Source of the DNA: Bacteroidota bacterium
GTDB lineage: Bacteria; Bacteroidota; Bacteroidia; Bacteroidales; Paludibacteraceae
Reading direction: 5' to 3'
Assembly: GCA_030706455.1 (NCBI GenBank)
Contig: JAUZOL010000011.1
Location: 1 to 42,123 of the forward strand
DNA: 42,123 bases
The notes under the pieces were generated by a model. It was not told where the DNA came from. It saw only the letters and a program-made list of their open reading frames with translations, and ran no database searches. Shown here piece after piece: positions 24,540 through 34,103 of the stretch. Position 1 is the stretch's first letter; the number at the start of each line of letters is the position of its first letter. Made by a program: the position numbers and the translations under genes.

Positions 24540-25529
24540 ATGTTTGAAATAGAATTCTCACAACAGACTACCAAGGTAAAGCAGTTGGCGAATGCAATTC
24601 AGGATGCAATTACAATCGGAGAATACCCGGAAGGCAGTCCGCTACCTTCGATAAACGACCTGAGTAAAAAATGCCGGGTGGCACGGGATACCGTCTTCAA
24701 GGCTTTTCAGGCGCTAAAAGAATCCGGGATTATAGAATCGACCCCAACCAAAGGTTATTATGTTGCAACAGCAACAACCCAGATATTAGTTATGCTTGAT
24801 ATTTTCAGTCCTTATAAGAATGACATGTATCATGCGCTGACTAATAATTTGCCGGTCAATTATAAAGTTGATCTCTATTTTCACCATTACAATAAAAAGT
24901 TTTTTGAATCCATCATAAAGGAGAGCGTTGGCAAATACAACTTATACATTATCATGAACATTTCTAACGATGTTTATTCGGATGTGTTGGACGAGTTGGA
25001 TAGTAACCGTGTTTTGCTGCTGGACTTTGGAAAGTTCGTAAAAGATAAATACGCTTATGTTTGCCAGGGTTTTGATAAAACTCTGTATGATTGTTTGATG
25101 TCGGGAGCCGAATTGTTCAGGAAATATAAGAAAGTAACGATGGTTTTCCCTGAGAGTTCAGAACACCCCAGAAGTTGCATCCCATATTTTGAAAAATTCT
25201 GTGATGACAACAAATTGGAGCATGCTTTGATAACGTGCGAAAATATTTTGGAATCGGACGTGAACGCACACGAAGCTTATCTCATTGTCAAGCATTCAGA
25301 CTTGATTGATTTTACAAAGATTTGCCGCAGTAAAGCATTGAGCATGGGTACGGATATTGGCGTGGTGACCATTAATGACGCTCCAATGCTGGAAGTTATT
25401 GAGAATGGAATCACTTCTATATCAGCAGATTTTAAGAAAATGGGGAGTCTTGCATCTGATTTTATTCAGACCAAACAAAAAATACAAACATATATTCCTA
25501 CAAAGTTGATTGTTAGAGGATCCCTCTGA
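24540..25529 (+). CDS. GntR-family transcriptional regulator with LacI-type sugar-binding domain
   Basis: This 329-residue protein has an N-terminal GntR winged helix-turn-helix at about 8-75 (QLANAIQDAITIGEYPEGSP, LPSINDLSKKCRVARDTVFK, ESGIIESTPTKGYYV). A periplasmic-binding-protein-like effector domain follows (about 80-329), with ITSISADFKKMGSLASDFI near the end as in LacI-type domains. Bacteroidota often place this hybrid type beside carbohydrate loci. It lies directly before the DapA-family gene and the SusCD pair, in the same direction, so it probably controls this PUL in response to a sugar or sugar acid. A palindrome over its own start site suggests autoregulation. Confidence 0.88.
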   Translation: MFEIEFSQQTTKVKQLANAIQDAITIGEYPEGSPLPSINDLSKKCRVARDTVFKAFQALKESGIIESTPTKGYYVATATTQILVMLDIFSPYKNDMYHALTNNLPVNYKVDLYFHHYNKKFFESIIKESVGKYNLYIIMNISNDVYSDVLDELDSNRVLLLDFGKFVKDKYAYVCQGFDKTLYDCLMSGAELFRKYKKVTMVFPESSEHPRSCIPYFEKFCDDNKLEHALITCENILESDVNAHEAYLIVKHSDLIDFTKICRSKALSMGTDIGVVTINDAPMLEVIENGITSISADFKKMGSLASDFIQTKQKIQTYIPTKLIVRGSL

Positions 25530-25603
25530 TTTTTTTGCAAAATAGGTGTTTACGTACACGGTAAGAAAGATTGTAGTAGTTTTTAGAATTTAATAATATA
25601 GAA

Positions 25604-26545
25604 ATGGAGTCACAAACAAAGACTTATAGCAAGTTGAGCGGCATAATCCCACCGATGATTACACCGTTGCTGGGATCGGACAAACTGGATACCATTGGAG
25701 TCCGGAATCTTGTAGAGCATCTTATTAAAGGTGGTGTAAGCGGCATCTTTATTCTGGGAACCACAGGAGAAACGCAACACCTGAGTATTAAACTGAGAGA
25801 AGAGCTTATCAGAGAGACATGCCAGGCGGTGGATGGTCGTTTGCCTGTATTGGTGGGTATTACCGACACTTCAATGAGCGAAAGCCTTTATTTGGCTAAT
25901 GTTGCAGCAGAATGCAAGGCCAATGCTCTGGTAGCAGCTCCTCCTTACTATTTTGCTTTGGGACAACCCGAATTGTATGAATACTATCAGGCTTTGAGCG
26001 AAAAATGCCCGTTGCCATTGTATTTGTATAACATGCCTTCTCATACAAAAGTGATGATTGAACCGGATACTGTGAAACGTCTTTCGGAACTTCCCAACAT
26101 TGTAGGGTTGAAAGACAGCTCGGCAAACGGGGTTTACTTTCATAAATTATTGCATATTATGAAGGATGATCCTGATTTTGCTTTGTTTGTGGGACCGGAA
26201 GAGATGATGGCCTCGGTAGTGCTGATGGGTGCTGATGGCGGTGTAACCGGAGGTGCAAATCTTTATCCCGAATTGTTTGTAGACTTGTACAAAGCTGCGG
26301 CTGCAAAAGACCTGAACAAAGTTGCCGAACTGCAGGAAAAAGTGATGCTGGTAGGTGAGGCTTTGTATGGCATAGGCCGTTTCGGCTCCAGCTATATTAA
26401 AGGGCTCAAGACGGCCCTCGCACTGAAAGGTATCTGCTGCGACAGCCTTGCGCAACCTTTCAATACATTCCAGATGCCTGAAAAACAAAAAGTTCAGGTG
26501 GCTTTGATGCAACTGGAGACCTTGTTAATCAATAAAAATCAGTGA
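25604..26545 (+). CDS. DapA-family (dihydrodipicolinate synthase / N-acetylneuraminate lyase superfamily) aldolase or dehydratase
   Basis: This 313-residue TIM-barrel protein of the class I pyruvate-dependent family acts in the cytoplasm. Landmarks are GTTGETQHL (52-60, the substrate carboxylate loop), YLYNMPSHT (140-148, with Y142 as the catalytic tyrosine) and VGLKDSS (167-173, with Schiff-base K170). The family includes DapA, NanA, 2-keto-3-deoxygluconate aldolases and 5-keto-4-deoxyglucarate dehydratases. Its place between a sugar-responsive regulator and a SusCD/pectate-lyase locus favours a 2-keto-3-deoxy sugar acid from pectin rather than lysine synthesis. It ends 39 bp before susC, so it is probably co-transcribed. 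The exact substrate is not determined. Confidence 0.85.
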   Translation: MESQTKTYSKLSGIIPPMITPLLGSDKLDTIGVRNLVEHLIKGGVSGIFILGTTGETQHLSIKLREELIRETCQAVDGRLPVLVGITDTSMSESLYLANVAAECKANALVAAPPYYFALGQPELYEYYQALSEKCPLPLYLYNMPSHTKVMIEPDTVKRLSELPNIVGLKDSSANGVYFHKLLHIMKDDPDFALFVGPEEMMASVVLMGADGGVTGGANLYPELFVDLYKAAAAKDLNKVAELQEKVMLVGEALYGIGRFGSSYIKGLKTALALKGICCDSLAQPFNTFQMPEKQKVQVALMQLETLLINKNQ

Positions 26546-26584
26546 TAACTATAAAGTAAGTTTTAATTTTAATTTCTATTCCCT

Positions 26585-29500
26585 ATGGAAAAGCTTCACA
26601 AAATGTTTTTCGGGCATAAGGTTTTGCAAAGTAACCTCATGTCGTGTGCCAAATGGGTATGTTGCTTTCTGTTGGTTTTCGGAGGGTCTATTCAGACTCT
26701 TTCCGCCGAAACCTCAAAGGAGGCATCTGTCCAACAACAAAGTAAAAAGGTAACGGGTACTGTTACCGATGAAAATGGAGAACCCTTAATTGGTGTTACC
26801 ATAACTCTAAAAGGGCAGGCTAAAGGTACGGTAACTGATGTAGATGGAAAATTTAGTCTGGAGGTCCCCAACTCTGCTGTTTTGGTTGTTTCTTATGTGG
26901 GATATAAAAGACAGTTTGTTGATTACAAAGGTCAGACTGTATTAGATATTAAAATGGAGTCTGATGTGGAAAAGCTGAATGAAGTGGTTGTTATTGGTTA
27001 TGGTAGCCAGAAGATCAAGAATGTCAGTGGATCTATAGCGCCGGTAGATATGCAGAAAGTCGATGCTATACCTACTTCTAACCTGATAGATGCTCTTTCA
27101 GGACAAATTCCTGGGATGTCTGTTACAGCAGCTGGAAGCCGTCCCGGATCGAACGATGCTAAAATTGAGATTCGCCAAACATTTGATTTTTCTAAGGATG
27201 GAGGTTCTACTAATCCGCTTGTTGTAATTGATGATGTAATACAAATTGATCCTTCCACCGGATTGCCATCAATGGATAAATTTTCTCGTTTAGATCCGTC
27301 TGAAATAGAGTCAATGACTGTGTTACGTGATGCAAGTGCGGCTATTTATGGGTCGAGAGCTTCACAGGGAGCTATTGTAATTAAGACAAAACGAGGAAAA
27401 GAAGGTACTGCGAAAGTGTCTTATTCAGGAAAATTTGAATGGAATGATGCAGTAAGCCATGAAAAAGTTACCAATGCGTATGAAACAGGTTTGATTGCTA
27501 ACAGTATCTTAAGAGCTGATGGCAAAACTGCAGCCAATTTATACTCAGATGCAGAGTTGGAGCAAATGAAATCATTAGATTACAATTGGTTGGATAAAGC
27601 ATGGAAGGGTGCCGGAGCAATGAATCATTCAGTGAATGTGAATGGGGGAAGCAACAAAGCTACCTATTTTGCCGGAGCATCAATGTATACTCAAGGCGCA
27701 AATCTTGGCAACCAAGATTACCGCAGATATAATTTCCGTGCAGGTACAGATGTTAATTTAACAAATTCATTGAAACTTACAGCAACTATTGATGCTATGA
27801 ATTCCAAACAGGAAAAATCATATACAAAGTTGGGTAATATTTCAGATAGTAGCTACGGTAGTGCAGGAGCCGGCGAGCAGGCGGACTATACTTATTTACT
27901 TCATATGCCAAGTCACATACCTTGGAGTTATAATATTGGCGGAGCGGATTATTGGGTATCACCAGCATTGGGACCACATGCTGTAACTAGTACCCAAAAT
28001 ACTGCAAATGCTATTGGTGCCTGGAACTATTTTGGTTTGTTAGAAAATGGCTCAAAGTCAACTAGCGATAACTTTAGCTATGGTGTCAATTTTTCATTGC
28101 AATATAGTGTGCCTTATGTAAAAGGTCTTTCAGTAAAAGCAACCTATGCATTAAATAGAGCATCAAATAATGCAGAACAGATGCAATTACCCTATATTCT
28201 GGCTCGCGCAAAATATACTAACAATGCTGATAAGCATCTGTATAGCAGTACTGTGGATAGTGATTGGGATATTGCTCAAAACAATAAAAATGCCCGGGTA
28301 TTATATGATAAAGGAACGAGCCAATCAGAACAGATGAACTTGTATGTTAATTATGACCATAAGTTTGGACAACATAACATTTCGGCTGTGGCATCAGTTG
28401 AACGGGCGGAAGGTAAGAGTGAGTTTTCCAGATTATATTATGAATCACCAATTATTGGCACATACAATGGAGCAAGTAGTTCGGCAGGAACACTCAGTCC
28501 ATCTTTTACGTATATGTCAAAAGCCGAAAATGCGAAAATGTCTTATCTTGGTCGTATTAGTTACGACTATGCAGGCAAATATTTAGCACAATTTATTTTG
28601 CGTTCAGATGCTTCCACAAACTTTGCCCCTGAGCACTACTGGGGAATCTTTCCTTCAATTTCTTTAGGATGGGTTATTTCTGAAGAGAATTGGTTTAAGA
28701 ATCATGTAAAATGGATTGACTATCTGAAATTGCGTGGATCTGTAGGGAAAACAGGTAAGGATAATGTAAAGCCATGGAAATGGATTCAGTTGTATGATTA
28801 TTATGCAGATAAAGGACTTGGATTCGGCACAAATGGTGGCAATTATGTTTCAGGTGTAGTGCCAAGTGTAACCCCCTATAGAGATATTACATGGGATACA
28901 AGTATTAAGTATAATGTTGGTATAGACGTGAACACTTTGAATAATCGTCTGGCACTTAATTTCGATGGATATTTTGACCATACTACTAATATGTTGACAA
29001 ATATGGCAGGTTCATCTGGTGTGGCCATTTCAATCGGAGGTGCATTTGCAGAACAAAATTATTCAGCGATTGATGCTTGGGGTCTTGAATTTTCAGCTTC
29101 ATGGAAAGATAAAATCGGGGATGTACGTTATTCGGTAGGAGTTAATACTGGTTTGTCTTGGAATAAACTGCTTAAGTATGTAGAAGTTGGAAATGACTAT
29201 GTGTCGAATATCTCAAATAAAGCAGGTTATTCTACCATTCGTCCAAAATATGCATATAAAGTATGGAAGGGTAATTCAACAGGCGATGGTTTGCTTAGAA
29301 ACCAAGCCGATGTAGATGCATACTGGAACTATTTAACGGAACATGCTACAGTTGCAGGTACGACTCCATCTTATTTTGGGATAACATCGAAGGCTTCAAT
29401 GAAACCAGGAATGCTGGCTTATCAGGACCTTGGAGGAGATCTTCAGGCTGATGGTTCAACGGGTATTCCCAATGGGCAAATTGTTGACAACGGTCAGGAC

Positions 29501-29998
29501 TTGGCAAAAATGAACAATCGGAACATTAGCTATGGTTTTAATACGAATTTAGGATTGAGCTGGAAAAATCTTAGCTGGAATGCTCAGATTTCAACATCAT
29601 GGGGAGAATATAACTCAATTGATGTAATTGGCCAATCGACAGGTTCGGGTAGAATTATTTGGGCACGCGAATCCTTCTGGAGGGATATGTTTGACGAAAC
29701 AACAAATCCGAATGGCAAATATCCAAATATTTATTATTCCAATAATAAAGTGACTTCTGATTTTTGGAGAGTGTCTTCGTTCAGATGTTATGTACGTAAT
29801 ATGAATATCGCGTACACTGTTCCTAAAAAATTAATTGCAAAACTGGGAATCGAGAGTGCAAAATTCAGTTTAAGCGGTAATAATTTGTGGGATTTCTTTA
29901 ATCCTTATCCTAATCATTACCGTAACATGTATGATGACTCTACTTCTAAATACCCGACCCTCAGAACCTGGGCATTGGGCGTGAATCTAACGTTTTAA
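26585..29998 (+). CDS. SusC/RagA-type TonB-linked outer membrane protein
   Basis: This is the 1137-residue TonB-dependent transporter of a SusCD glycan importer. The order is: a signal peptide with a long charged n-region (to about A41, LSAE), a carboxypeptidase-regulatory-like domain (54-125, VTGTVTDENGEPLIGVTI ... TDVDGKFSL), the TonB-interaction segment NEVVVIGYG (132-140), the plug domain (about 145-270, with DALSGQIPGMSV and SRLDPSEIESMTVLRDASAA), and the 22-strand barrel ending WALGVNLTF with a terminal F. No N-terminal STN domain is present, so it is not an anti-sigma-linked type. susD follows after 36 bp. The partner genes indicate oligosaccharides of pectin as cargo. Confidence 0.95.
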   Translation: MEKLHKMFFGHKVLQSNLMSCAKWVCCFLLVFGGSIQTLSAETSKEASVQQQSKKVTGTVTDENGEPLIGVTITLKGQAKGTVTDVDGKFSLEVPNSAVLVVSYVGYKRQFVDYKGQTVLDIKMESDVEKLNEVVVIGYGSQKIKNVSGSIAPVDMQKVDAIPTSNLIDALSGQIPGMSVTAAGSRPGSNDAKIEIRQTFDFSKDGGSTNPLVVIDDVIQIDPSTGLPSMDKFSRLDPSEIESMTVLRDASAAIYGSRASQGAIVIKTKRGKEGTAKVSYSGKFEWNDAVSHEKVTNAYETGLIANSILRADGKTAANLYSDAELEQMKSLDYNWLDKAWKGAGAMNHSVNVNGGSNKATYFAGASMYTQGANLGNQDYRRYNFRAGTDVNLTNSLKLTATIDAMNSKQEKSYTKLGNISDSSYGSAGAGEQADYTYLLHMPSHIPWSYNIGGADYWVSPALGPHAVTSTQNTANAIGAWNYFGLLENGSKSTSDNFSYGVNFSLQYSVPYVKGLSVKATYALNRASNNAEQMQLPYILARAKYTNNADKHLYSSTVDSDWDIAQNNKNARVLYDKGTSQSEQMNLYVNYDHKFGQHNISAVASVERAEGKSEFSRLYYESPIIGTYNGASSSAGTLSPSFTYMSKAENAKMSYLGRISYDYAGKYLAQFILRSDASTNFAPEHYWGIFPSISLGWVISEENWFKNHVKWIDYLKLRGSVGKTGKDNVKPWKWIQLYDYYADKGLGFGTNGGNYVSGVVPSVTPYRDITWDTSIKYNVGIDVNTLNNRLALNFDGYFDHTTNMLTNMAGSSGVAISIGGAFAEQNYSAIDAWGLEFSASWKDKIGDVRYSVGVNTGLSWNKLLKYVEVGNDYVSNISNKAGYSTIRPKYAYKVWKGNSTGDGLLRNQADVDAYWNYLTEHATVAGTTPSYFGITSKASMKPGMLAYQDLGGDLQADGSTGIPNGQIVDNGQDLAKMNNRNISYGFNTNLGLSWKNLSWNAQISTSWGEYNSIDVIGQSTGSGRIIWARESFWRDMFDETTNPNGKYPNIYYSNNKVTSDFWRVSSFRCYVRNMNIAYTVPKKLIAKLGIESAKFSLSGNNLWDFFNPYPNHYRNMYDDSTSKYPTLRTWALGVNLTF

Positions 29999-30034
29999 TA
30001 GATATCTGATTAGAAATTAAAAAACAAGCATATT

Positions 30035-32017
30035 ATGAATAATAAAATAATATTAGGTATCTTCTCGCTTGCAGTTTTGTTGGTTACAAGCTGTAGTGAT
30101 AAGTTTTTAGAAGATGTAAAGAGCTATGATAAATACGATGAAAGTATCTTTACAAATGAAACTGAAACTGGATGGTACATAGATCGTATGTATTTTGATG
30201 CATTTTCCGGATATAAACGTCCTGATTGGACGGTAATTGGTCTGTTTAATGATGATCGTTCTCGTAGCACGGAAGAATTTGGGGGGACAGTAAAAAACTG
30301 GACTAATCCGAATATGACACTGACGAATGCATCGGATTGTCCGACTTATTATGGAACTTCTTTGCCAGCTTCAGCCGGCAATACTCCGTATACTCGTATT
30401 CGGTATTACAATTTTTTGATTGAAAAAATCAAAGAAAAAGGACAGAGCCTTTCGAAAACATTTCGTGATAGAGCAAGAGGCCAAATGCTTTTCTTGCGCG
30501 CTTGGCAATATTATGACTTATTGCGTACCTATGGTGGTGTTCCAATTGTAACTTCTGTTCAAACAGCATCAACAACGGATGATGTTGCTGATCTGCCCAG
30601 AGCAAGCAGCACTGAAGTTGTTGCTCGCATCACAGCTGATTTAGATACAGCATTTGCTTTATTGCCAGATAAATGGGGCGCATCAGATTATGGTCGCTTT
30701 ACTCGTGGAGCAGCTCTCGCTATGAAGAGTCGTGTTCTTCTGACGTTTGCAAGTCCTCTTTTTAATAAGGATTGGGATAATTCTAATAACCAACGTTGGC
30801 AAGATGCCTTAAATGCGGCCAAAGCAGCCGTAACTCAGTTAACGACTGACGGCTATGGATTGTATGGTTCTACATCAAAGGAATGGGCTAATATGTTTTT
30901 AGTTGATAATTCGTTTTGTAAAGAAGCAATTATTGTTCAGCTTTGCTCTCCTAACACTACCAGTGCTGTGAATAACGGTTGGGAAAGTGCCATTCGTCTT
31001 TCCAGCCAGAAAGGATCTGGAGGTGTAGCTGCTCCAAAAGAAATGATAGACTTATTTCCAATGGCAAATGGTTCGCGTCCAACGGTAGCAAATGGATATG
31101 ATGATACCAAATTTTTCTTGAATCGTGATCCTCGTTTCTATAGAACTTTTGCTTTCTCTGGATGTAAGTGGGCTAACAAATCAAGCTCAACAGCAACAGT
31201 TTGGGCTTATCGTTACCTTAAAACAGATAATAAAACATATGTTTATCCGGATGGAAACCAGATTACCAGCCCTGCTTTTGTTAAAAAAATGTCGAGTCCA
31301 ACTGCAGACGATTCTTCTTATGGTTATTCTGGAACCGATATTTTTGAATATCGTTATGCAGAATTAATTTTGAATTTGGCTGAGTGCTACGCGGCAACCG
31401 GTGATCTTACAAATTGCCTTGAACAATTGAAATTGATTAGAAAACGTGTTGGAATACAGGCAGGAACTCTCGGTGACTATGGAATCACAAAAGGAACAGG
31501 GGCTTTTGCAGATAAATATGCTGCAGTTGAAGCTTGTTTGTATGAACGCAGAGTTGAATTAGCTTATGAAGGAAAACGTTTTTGGGATGCACAACGTTGG
31601 TTGTTGTTTGATGGTGTAAGCTATGTTTCAACTTCTGTTAATACGTGCGCAAAATTAGGTATAGCTCCAATTAATGGTACCTGTCGTACAGGTAATTATT
31701 GGCAGGCTAAAACTAATACAAATTCAGATCCGATTCCTGCTGCAACAAAGAGTACAATTGTGATTGACCCAGATGCAAGTGATTTCAACACTCAACTAAA
31801 TAGTCTTGCAACGGTGTTTGATACTTATCTGAAACGTGTACCTACAGATAAAGCAATGGACTTGGTCAATGGGGCTGCTGTTAATATTAACTTCAGAAAC
31901 AATTATTACATTTTTGGATTACCAAGTGGATTATTGAGTAATAATCCCTGGTTGATACAAACAAAAGGATGGAATGATATTTATGGTACAACCGGTACTT
32001 ATGACTATCAGCCCTGA
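30035..32017 (+). CDS. SusD/RagB-type nutrient-binding outer membrane lipoprotein
   Basis: This 660-residue surface lipoprotein has the lipobox LLVTSCSD (acylated C20), followed by FLEDVKSYDKYDESIF as in SusD homologues. Family features are RARGQMLFLRAWQYYDLLRTYGGVPI (about 147-171) in the TPR scaffold, a middle segment DRDPRFYRTFAF, and the C-terminal RRVELAYEGKRFWDAQRW block. It caps the SusC barrel and binds the glycan. It is encoded 36 bp after susC and is the second half of the pair; at 660 residues it is longer than the usual 500-600. Confidence 0.95.
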   Translation: MNNKIILGIFSLAVLLVTSCSDKFLEDVKSYDKYDESIFTNETETGWYIDRMYFDAFSGYKRPDWTVIGLFNDDRSRSTEEFGGTVKNWTNPNMTLTNASDCPTYYGTSLPASAGNTPYTRIRYYNFLIEKIKEKGQSLSKTFRDRARGQMLFLRAWQYYDLLRTYGGVPIVTSVQTASTTDDVADLPRASSTEVVARITADLDTAFALLPDKWGASDYGRFTRGAALAMKSRVLLTFASPLFNKDWDNSNNQRWQDALNAAKAAVTQLTTDGYGLYGSTSKEWANMFLVDNSFCKEAIIVQLCSPNTTSAVNNGWESAIRLSSQKGSGGVAAPKEMIDLFPMANGSRPTVANGYDDTKFFLNRDPRFYRTFAFSGCKWANKSSSTATVWAYRYLKTDNKTYVYPDGNQITSPAFVKKMSSPTADDSSYGYSGTDIFEYRYAELILNLAECYAATGDLTNCLEQLKLIRKRVGIQAGTLGDYGITKGTGAFADKYAAVEACLYERRVELAYEGKRFWDAQRWLLFDGVSYVSTSVNTCAKLGIAPINGTCRTGNYWQAKTNTNSDPIPAATKSTIVIDPDASDFNTQLNSLATVFDTYLKRVPTDKAMDLVNGAAVNINFRNNYYIFGLPSGLLSNNPWLIQTKGWNDIYGTTGTYDYQP

Positions 32018-32037
32018 TAAGAGCAAATATGAATTTT

Positions 32038-32069
32038 TACAATCGGGTAGAGTGATCTATCCGATTGTA
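32038..32069 (+). other. Long stem-loop after susD, no T-run
   Basis: The arms TACAATCGGGTAGA (32038-32051) and TCTATCCGATTGTA (32056-32069) pair over all 14 positions (one G-T wobble) around the loop GTGA. No T-run follows on either strand, so it is probably an mRNA-stabilising or processing hairpin that protects the susCD message rather than an intrinsic terminator. Confidence 0.7.
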
Positions 32070-32159
32070 TAGGTATAATATCGGTTATCCAAGGCAGAAG
32101 GTTGCCGGTATTAGGTATTAGATTTAACAAAGCAAAGAAGATTACAATCATCGTGGATT

Positions 32160-32206
32160 ATTACCTGCTTGCGTGAGGCTCTGAGATATCAGGCGCAAGA
32201 TGTAAT
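32160..32206 (+). other. Nested stem-loop in the pectate lyase leader
   Basis: Three nested stems share one axis: ATTAC / GTAAT (32160-32164 with 32202-32206), CTTGCG / CGCAAG (32168-32173 with 32194-32199) and CTGA / TCAG around GATA (32181-32192). It ends 21 bp before the start codon of the pectate lyase. It could modulate translation or mark an mRNA processing site. I do not recognise it as a known riboswitch. Confidence 0.5.
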
Positions 32207-32227
32207 ACTAATTAAAAATTTATTCGT

Positions 32228-33910
32228 GTGAAAAAGTTTGTTTTAACGGCATCTGTCCTGCTTACCGTGGGAATGATGCAAACCGCAAAGGCACAATATC
32301 CGAAAGTGCCTGATGCGGACAAAGCAAAATCCGAGGCATTGCTCAAAGAAGCAGATCGTCGTTCGGACAGTATCTGGAAACTGGTGTTGCCTATTGTTCA
32401 GGATCAGGCAAAACATGGCAGACCTTACATTCCATGGGCAGCTCGTCCAACAGATCTTCCTCAAGCCGAAATTCCTGCTTTCCCGGGTGCAATGGGTGGT
32501 GGTGAGTATGCTATCGGCGGTCGTGGCGGTAAGGTAATTACTGTTACCAACCTCAATGACGACGGTCCCGGCAGTTTCCGTGCAGCATGTGAAGCCGGTG
32601 GCGCACGTATTGTCGTGTTCAACGTTGCCGGAGTTATTCGTCTGAAATCACCGGTAATCATCCGTGCTCCTTACATCACCATTGCAGGTCAAACAGCTCC
32701 GGGCGACGGTGTTTGTATTGCAGGCGAATCGGTTTGGGCCAACACACACGATGTGGTAGTCCGTTTCATGCGTTTCCGCAGAGGTGAAACCTGGGTAGGT
32801 CGTCGCGACGACAGCTTCGGTGGCAACCCTGTTGGTAACATTATGATTGACCACTGCTCTTGTTCATGGGGTCTGGACGAAAACATTTCGTTCTACCGCC
32901 ACATGTTCGATCCGGGTGCAGGTATCAAGGAAGAAAAGCTTCCTACCGTAAACGTAACCATCCAGAACACTATCTCAGCTCAATCGCTGGATACATACAA
33001 CCATGCTTTCGGTAGTACACTGGGCGGCGAAAATTGTTCGTTCTTGCGTAACCTTTGGGCCGACAATGCCGGTCGTAACCCGTCAATCGGATGGAACGGC
33101 GTGTTCAACTTTGTGAATAACGTTATCTACAACTGGAACCATCGTTCGGTAGACGGCGGTGATTATACTGCGTTGTACAACATTATCAACAACTACTACA
33201 AACCGGGTCCTGTTACCTCGAAAGGCAACGTGGGTCACCGTATTCTGAAACCGGAATCGGGTCGTGCAAGACTTGGTTATCTGGTATTCGGTCGTGTATA
33301 TGCTAACGGCAACATCATGGAAGGTTATCCTGAAATTACAAAAGATAACTGGGCCGGAGGTATTCAGGTGGAAGAACAACCTGACACAAAAGGCTATACC
33401 GAGACTATGAGATGGGACAAACCTTTCCCTATGCCTCAGTTCCCGATTATGTCGGCTCAGGAAGCTTACGACTTTGTATTGGAAAATGCAGGAGCTTACC
33501 TGCCAAAACGTGACATCGTTGACCAACGTGTGTTGAAACAGGTAAAAACCGGTGAGGTTTACTACGACAAAGAGGCTGACAAACGCGATTACTATCAGTT
33601 TGAACACCGCAAATTGCCGAAGGATTCGTATAAAATGGGTATCATTACCGACATCAGTCAGGTGGGTGGTTATCCTGAATACAAGGGTAAAGCTTACAAA
33701 GACAGCGATGGCGACGGTATGCCTGATGCATGGGAAAAGAAATACGGTTTGAATCCTAACGATCCTTCTGATGCCAACGGCGACATCAATGGTGACGGAT
33801 ACACAAACATCGAAAAATACATCAACGGCATCGATCCTACCAAGAAGGTAGACTGGAAAGATCCGAAGAACAACAACGATACATTGAAAGGCAAAACAGG
33901 CCTGATGTAA
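32228..33910 (+). CDS. Secreted pectate lyase, polysaccharide lyase family 1 type, with C-terminal calcium-type repeat
   Basis: This 560-residue protein starts at GTG (32228) with a signal peptide ending TAKA-Q23. The parallel beta-helix lyase domain (about 80-370) begins FPGAMGGGEYAIGGRGG and contains VTNLNDDGPGSFRAA, IVVFNVAGVI, TIAGQTAPGDGV and IDHCSCSWGLDENIS. The last of these is a strongly conserved block of Bacteroidota family 1 lyases that cut polygalacturonate by beta-elimination with calcium. The C-terminal part (about 492-535) has DSDGDGMPDAWE and NGDINGDGYTNIEKY, Asp-rich calcium-binding repeats of thrombospondin type 3 style. The gene is visibly richer in GC and uses a narrower codon set than susC and susD, suggesting strong expression or a different origin. 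Confidence 0.9.
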   Translation: MKKFVLTASVLLTVGMMQTAKAQYPKVPDADKAKSEALLKEADRRSDSIWKLVLPIVQDQAKHGRPYIPWAARPTDLPQAEIPAFPGAMGGGEYAIGGRGGKVITVTNLNDDGPGSFRAACEAGGARIVVFNVAGVIRLKSPVIIRAPYITIAGQTAPGDGVCIAGESVWANTHDVVVRFMRFRRGETWVGRRDDSFGGNPVGNIMIDHCSCSWGLDENISFYRHMFDPGAGIKEEKLPTVNVTIQNTISAQSLDTYNHAFGSTLGGENCSFLRNLWADNAGRNPSIGWNGVFNFVNNVIYNWNHRSVDGGDYTALYNIINNYYKPGPVTSKGNVGHRILKPESGRARLGYLVFGRVYANGNIMEGYPEITKDNWAGGIQVEEQPDTKGYTETMRWDKPFPMPQFPIMSAQEAYDFVLENAGAYLPKRDIVDQRVLKQVKTGEVYYDKEADKRDYYQFEHRKLPKDSYKMGIITDISQVGGYPEYKGKAYKDSDGDGMPDAWEKKYGLNPNDPSDANGDINGDGYTNIEKYINGIDPTKKVDWKDPKNNNDTLKGKTGLM

Positions 33911-34031
33911 GTACAATTAGTCTGTAGCTGGTGGTTCCAATTTAATGACATTGGGTCCTCCGGCTGCAAACGACTATCATATTATTGTTTATTGTGGTTT
34001 ATTTGTTGATTATTTGTCGCTTGTAAACTGG

Positions 34032-34059
34032 ATTACAGGACTATTACCGGTCCTGTAAT
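34032..34059 (+). other. Perfect stem-loop before the DUF3826 gene
   Basis: The arms ATTACAGGAC (34032-34041) and GTCCTGTAAT (34050-34059) are perfectly complementary around an 8-nt loop. The sequence after it (TTGTTTGTGG) is only weakly T-rich. It lies in a 193-bp gap otherwise without recognisable features, and could be an attenuator or an intercistronic stabiliser. TGGTGGT (33929-33935) and ACCACCA (34085-34091) could form an outer stem around it. Confidence 0.5.
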
Positions 34060-34103
34060 TTGTTTGTGGCAGATATGAATCGTGACCACCAATTAAAAAA
34101 ACT

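Noticed and set aside
32038-32069. Intrinsic terminator after susD
   Set aside because: The stem is strong but no T-run follows on either strand, so it is reported only as a stem-loop.
33083-33916. 277-codon minus-strand frame opposite the pectate lyase
   Set aside because: The lyase on the other strand has clear family motifs throughout; the antisense frame is a by-product of its restricted codon use.
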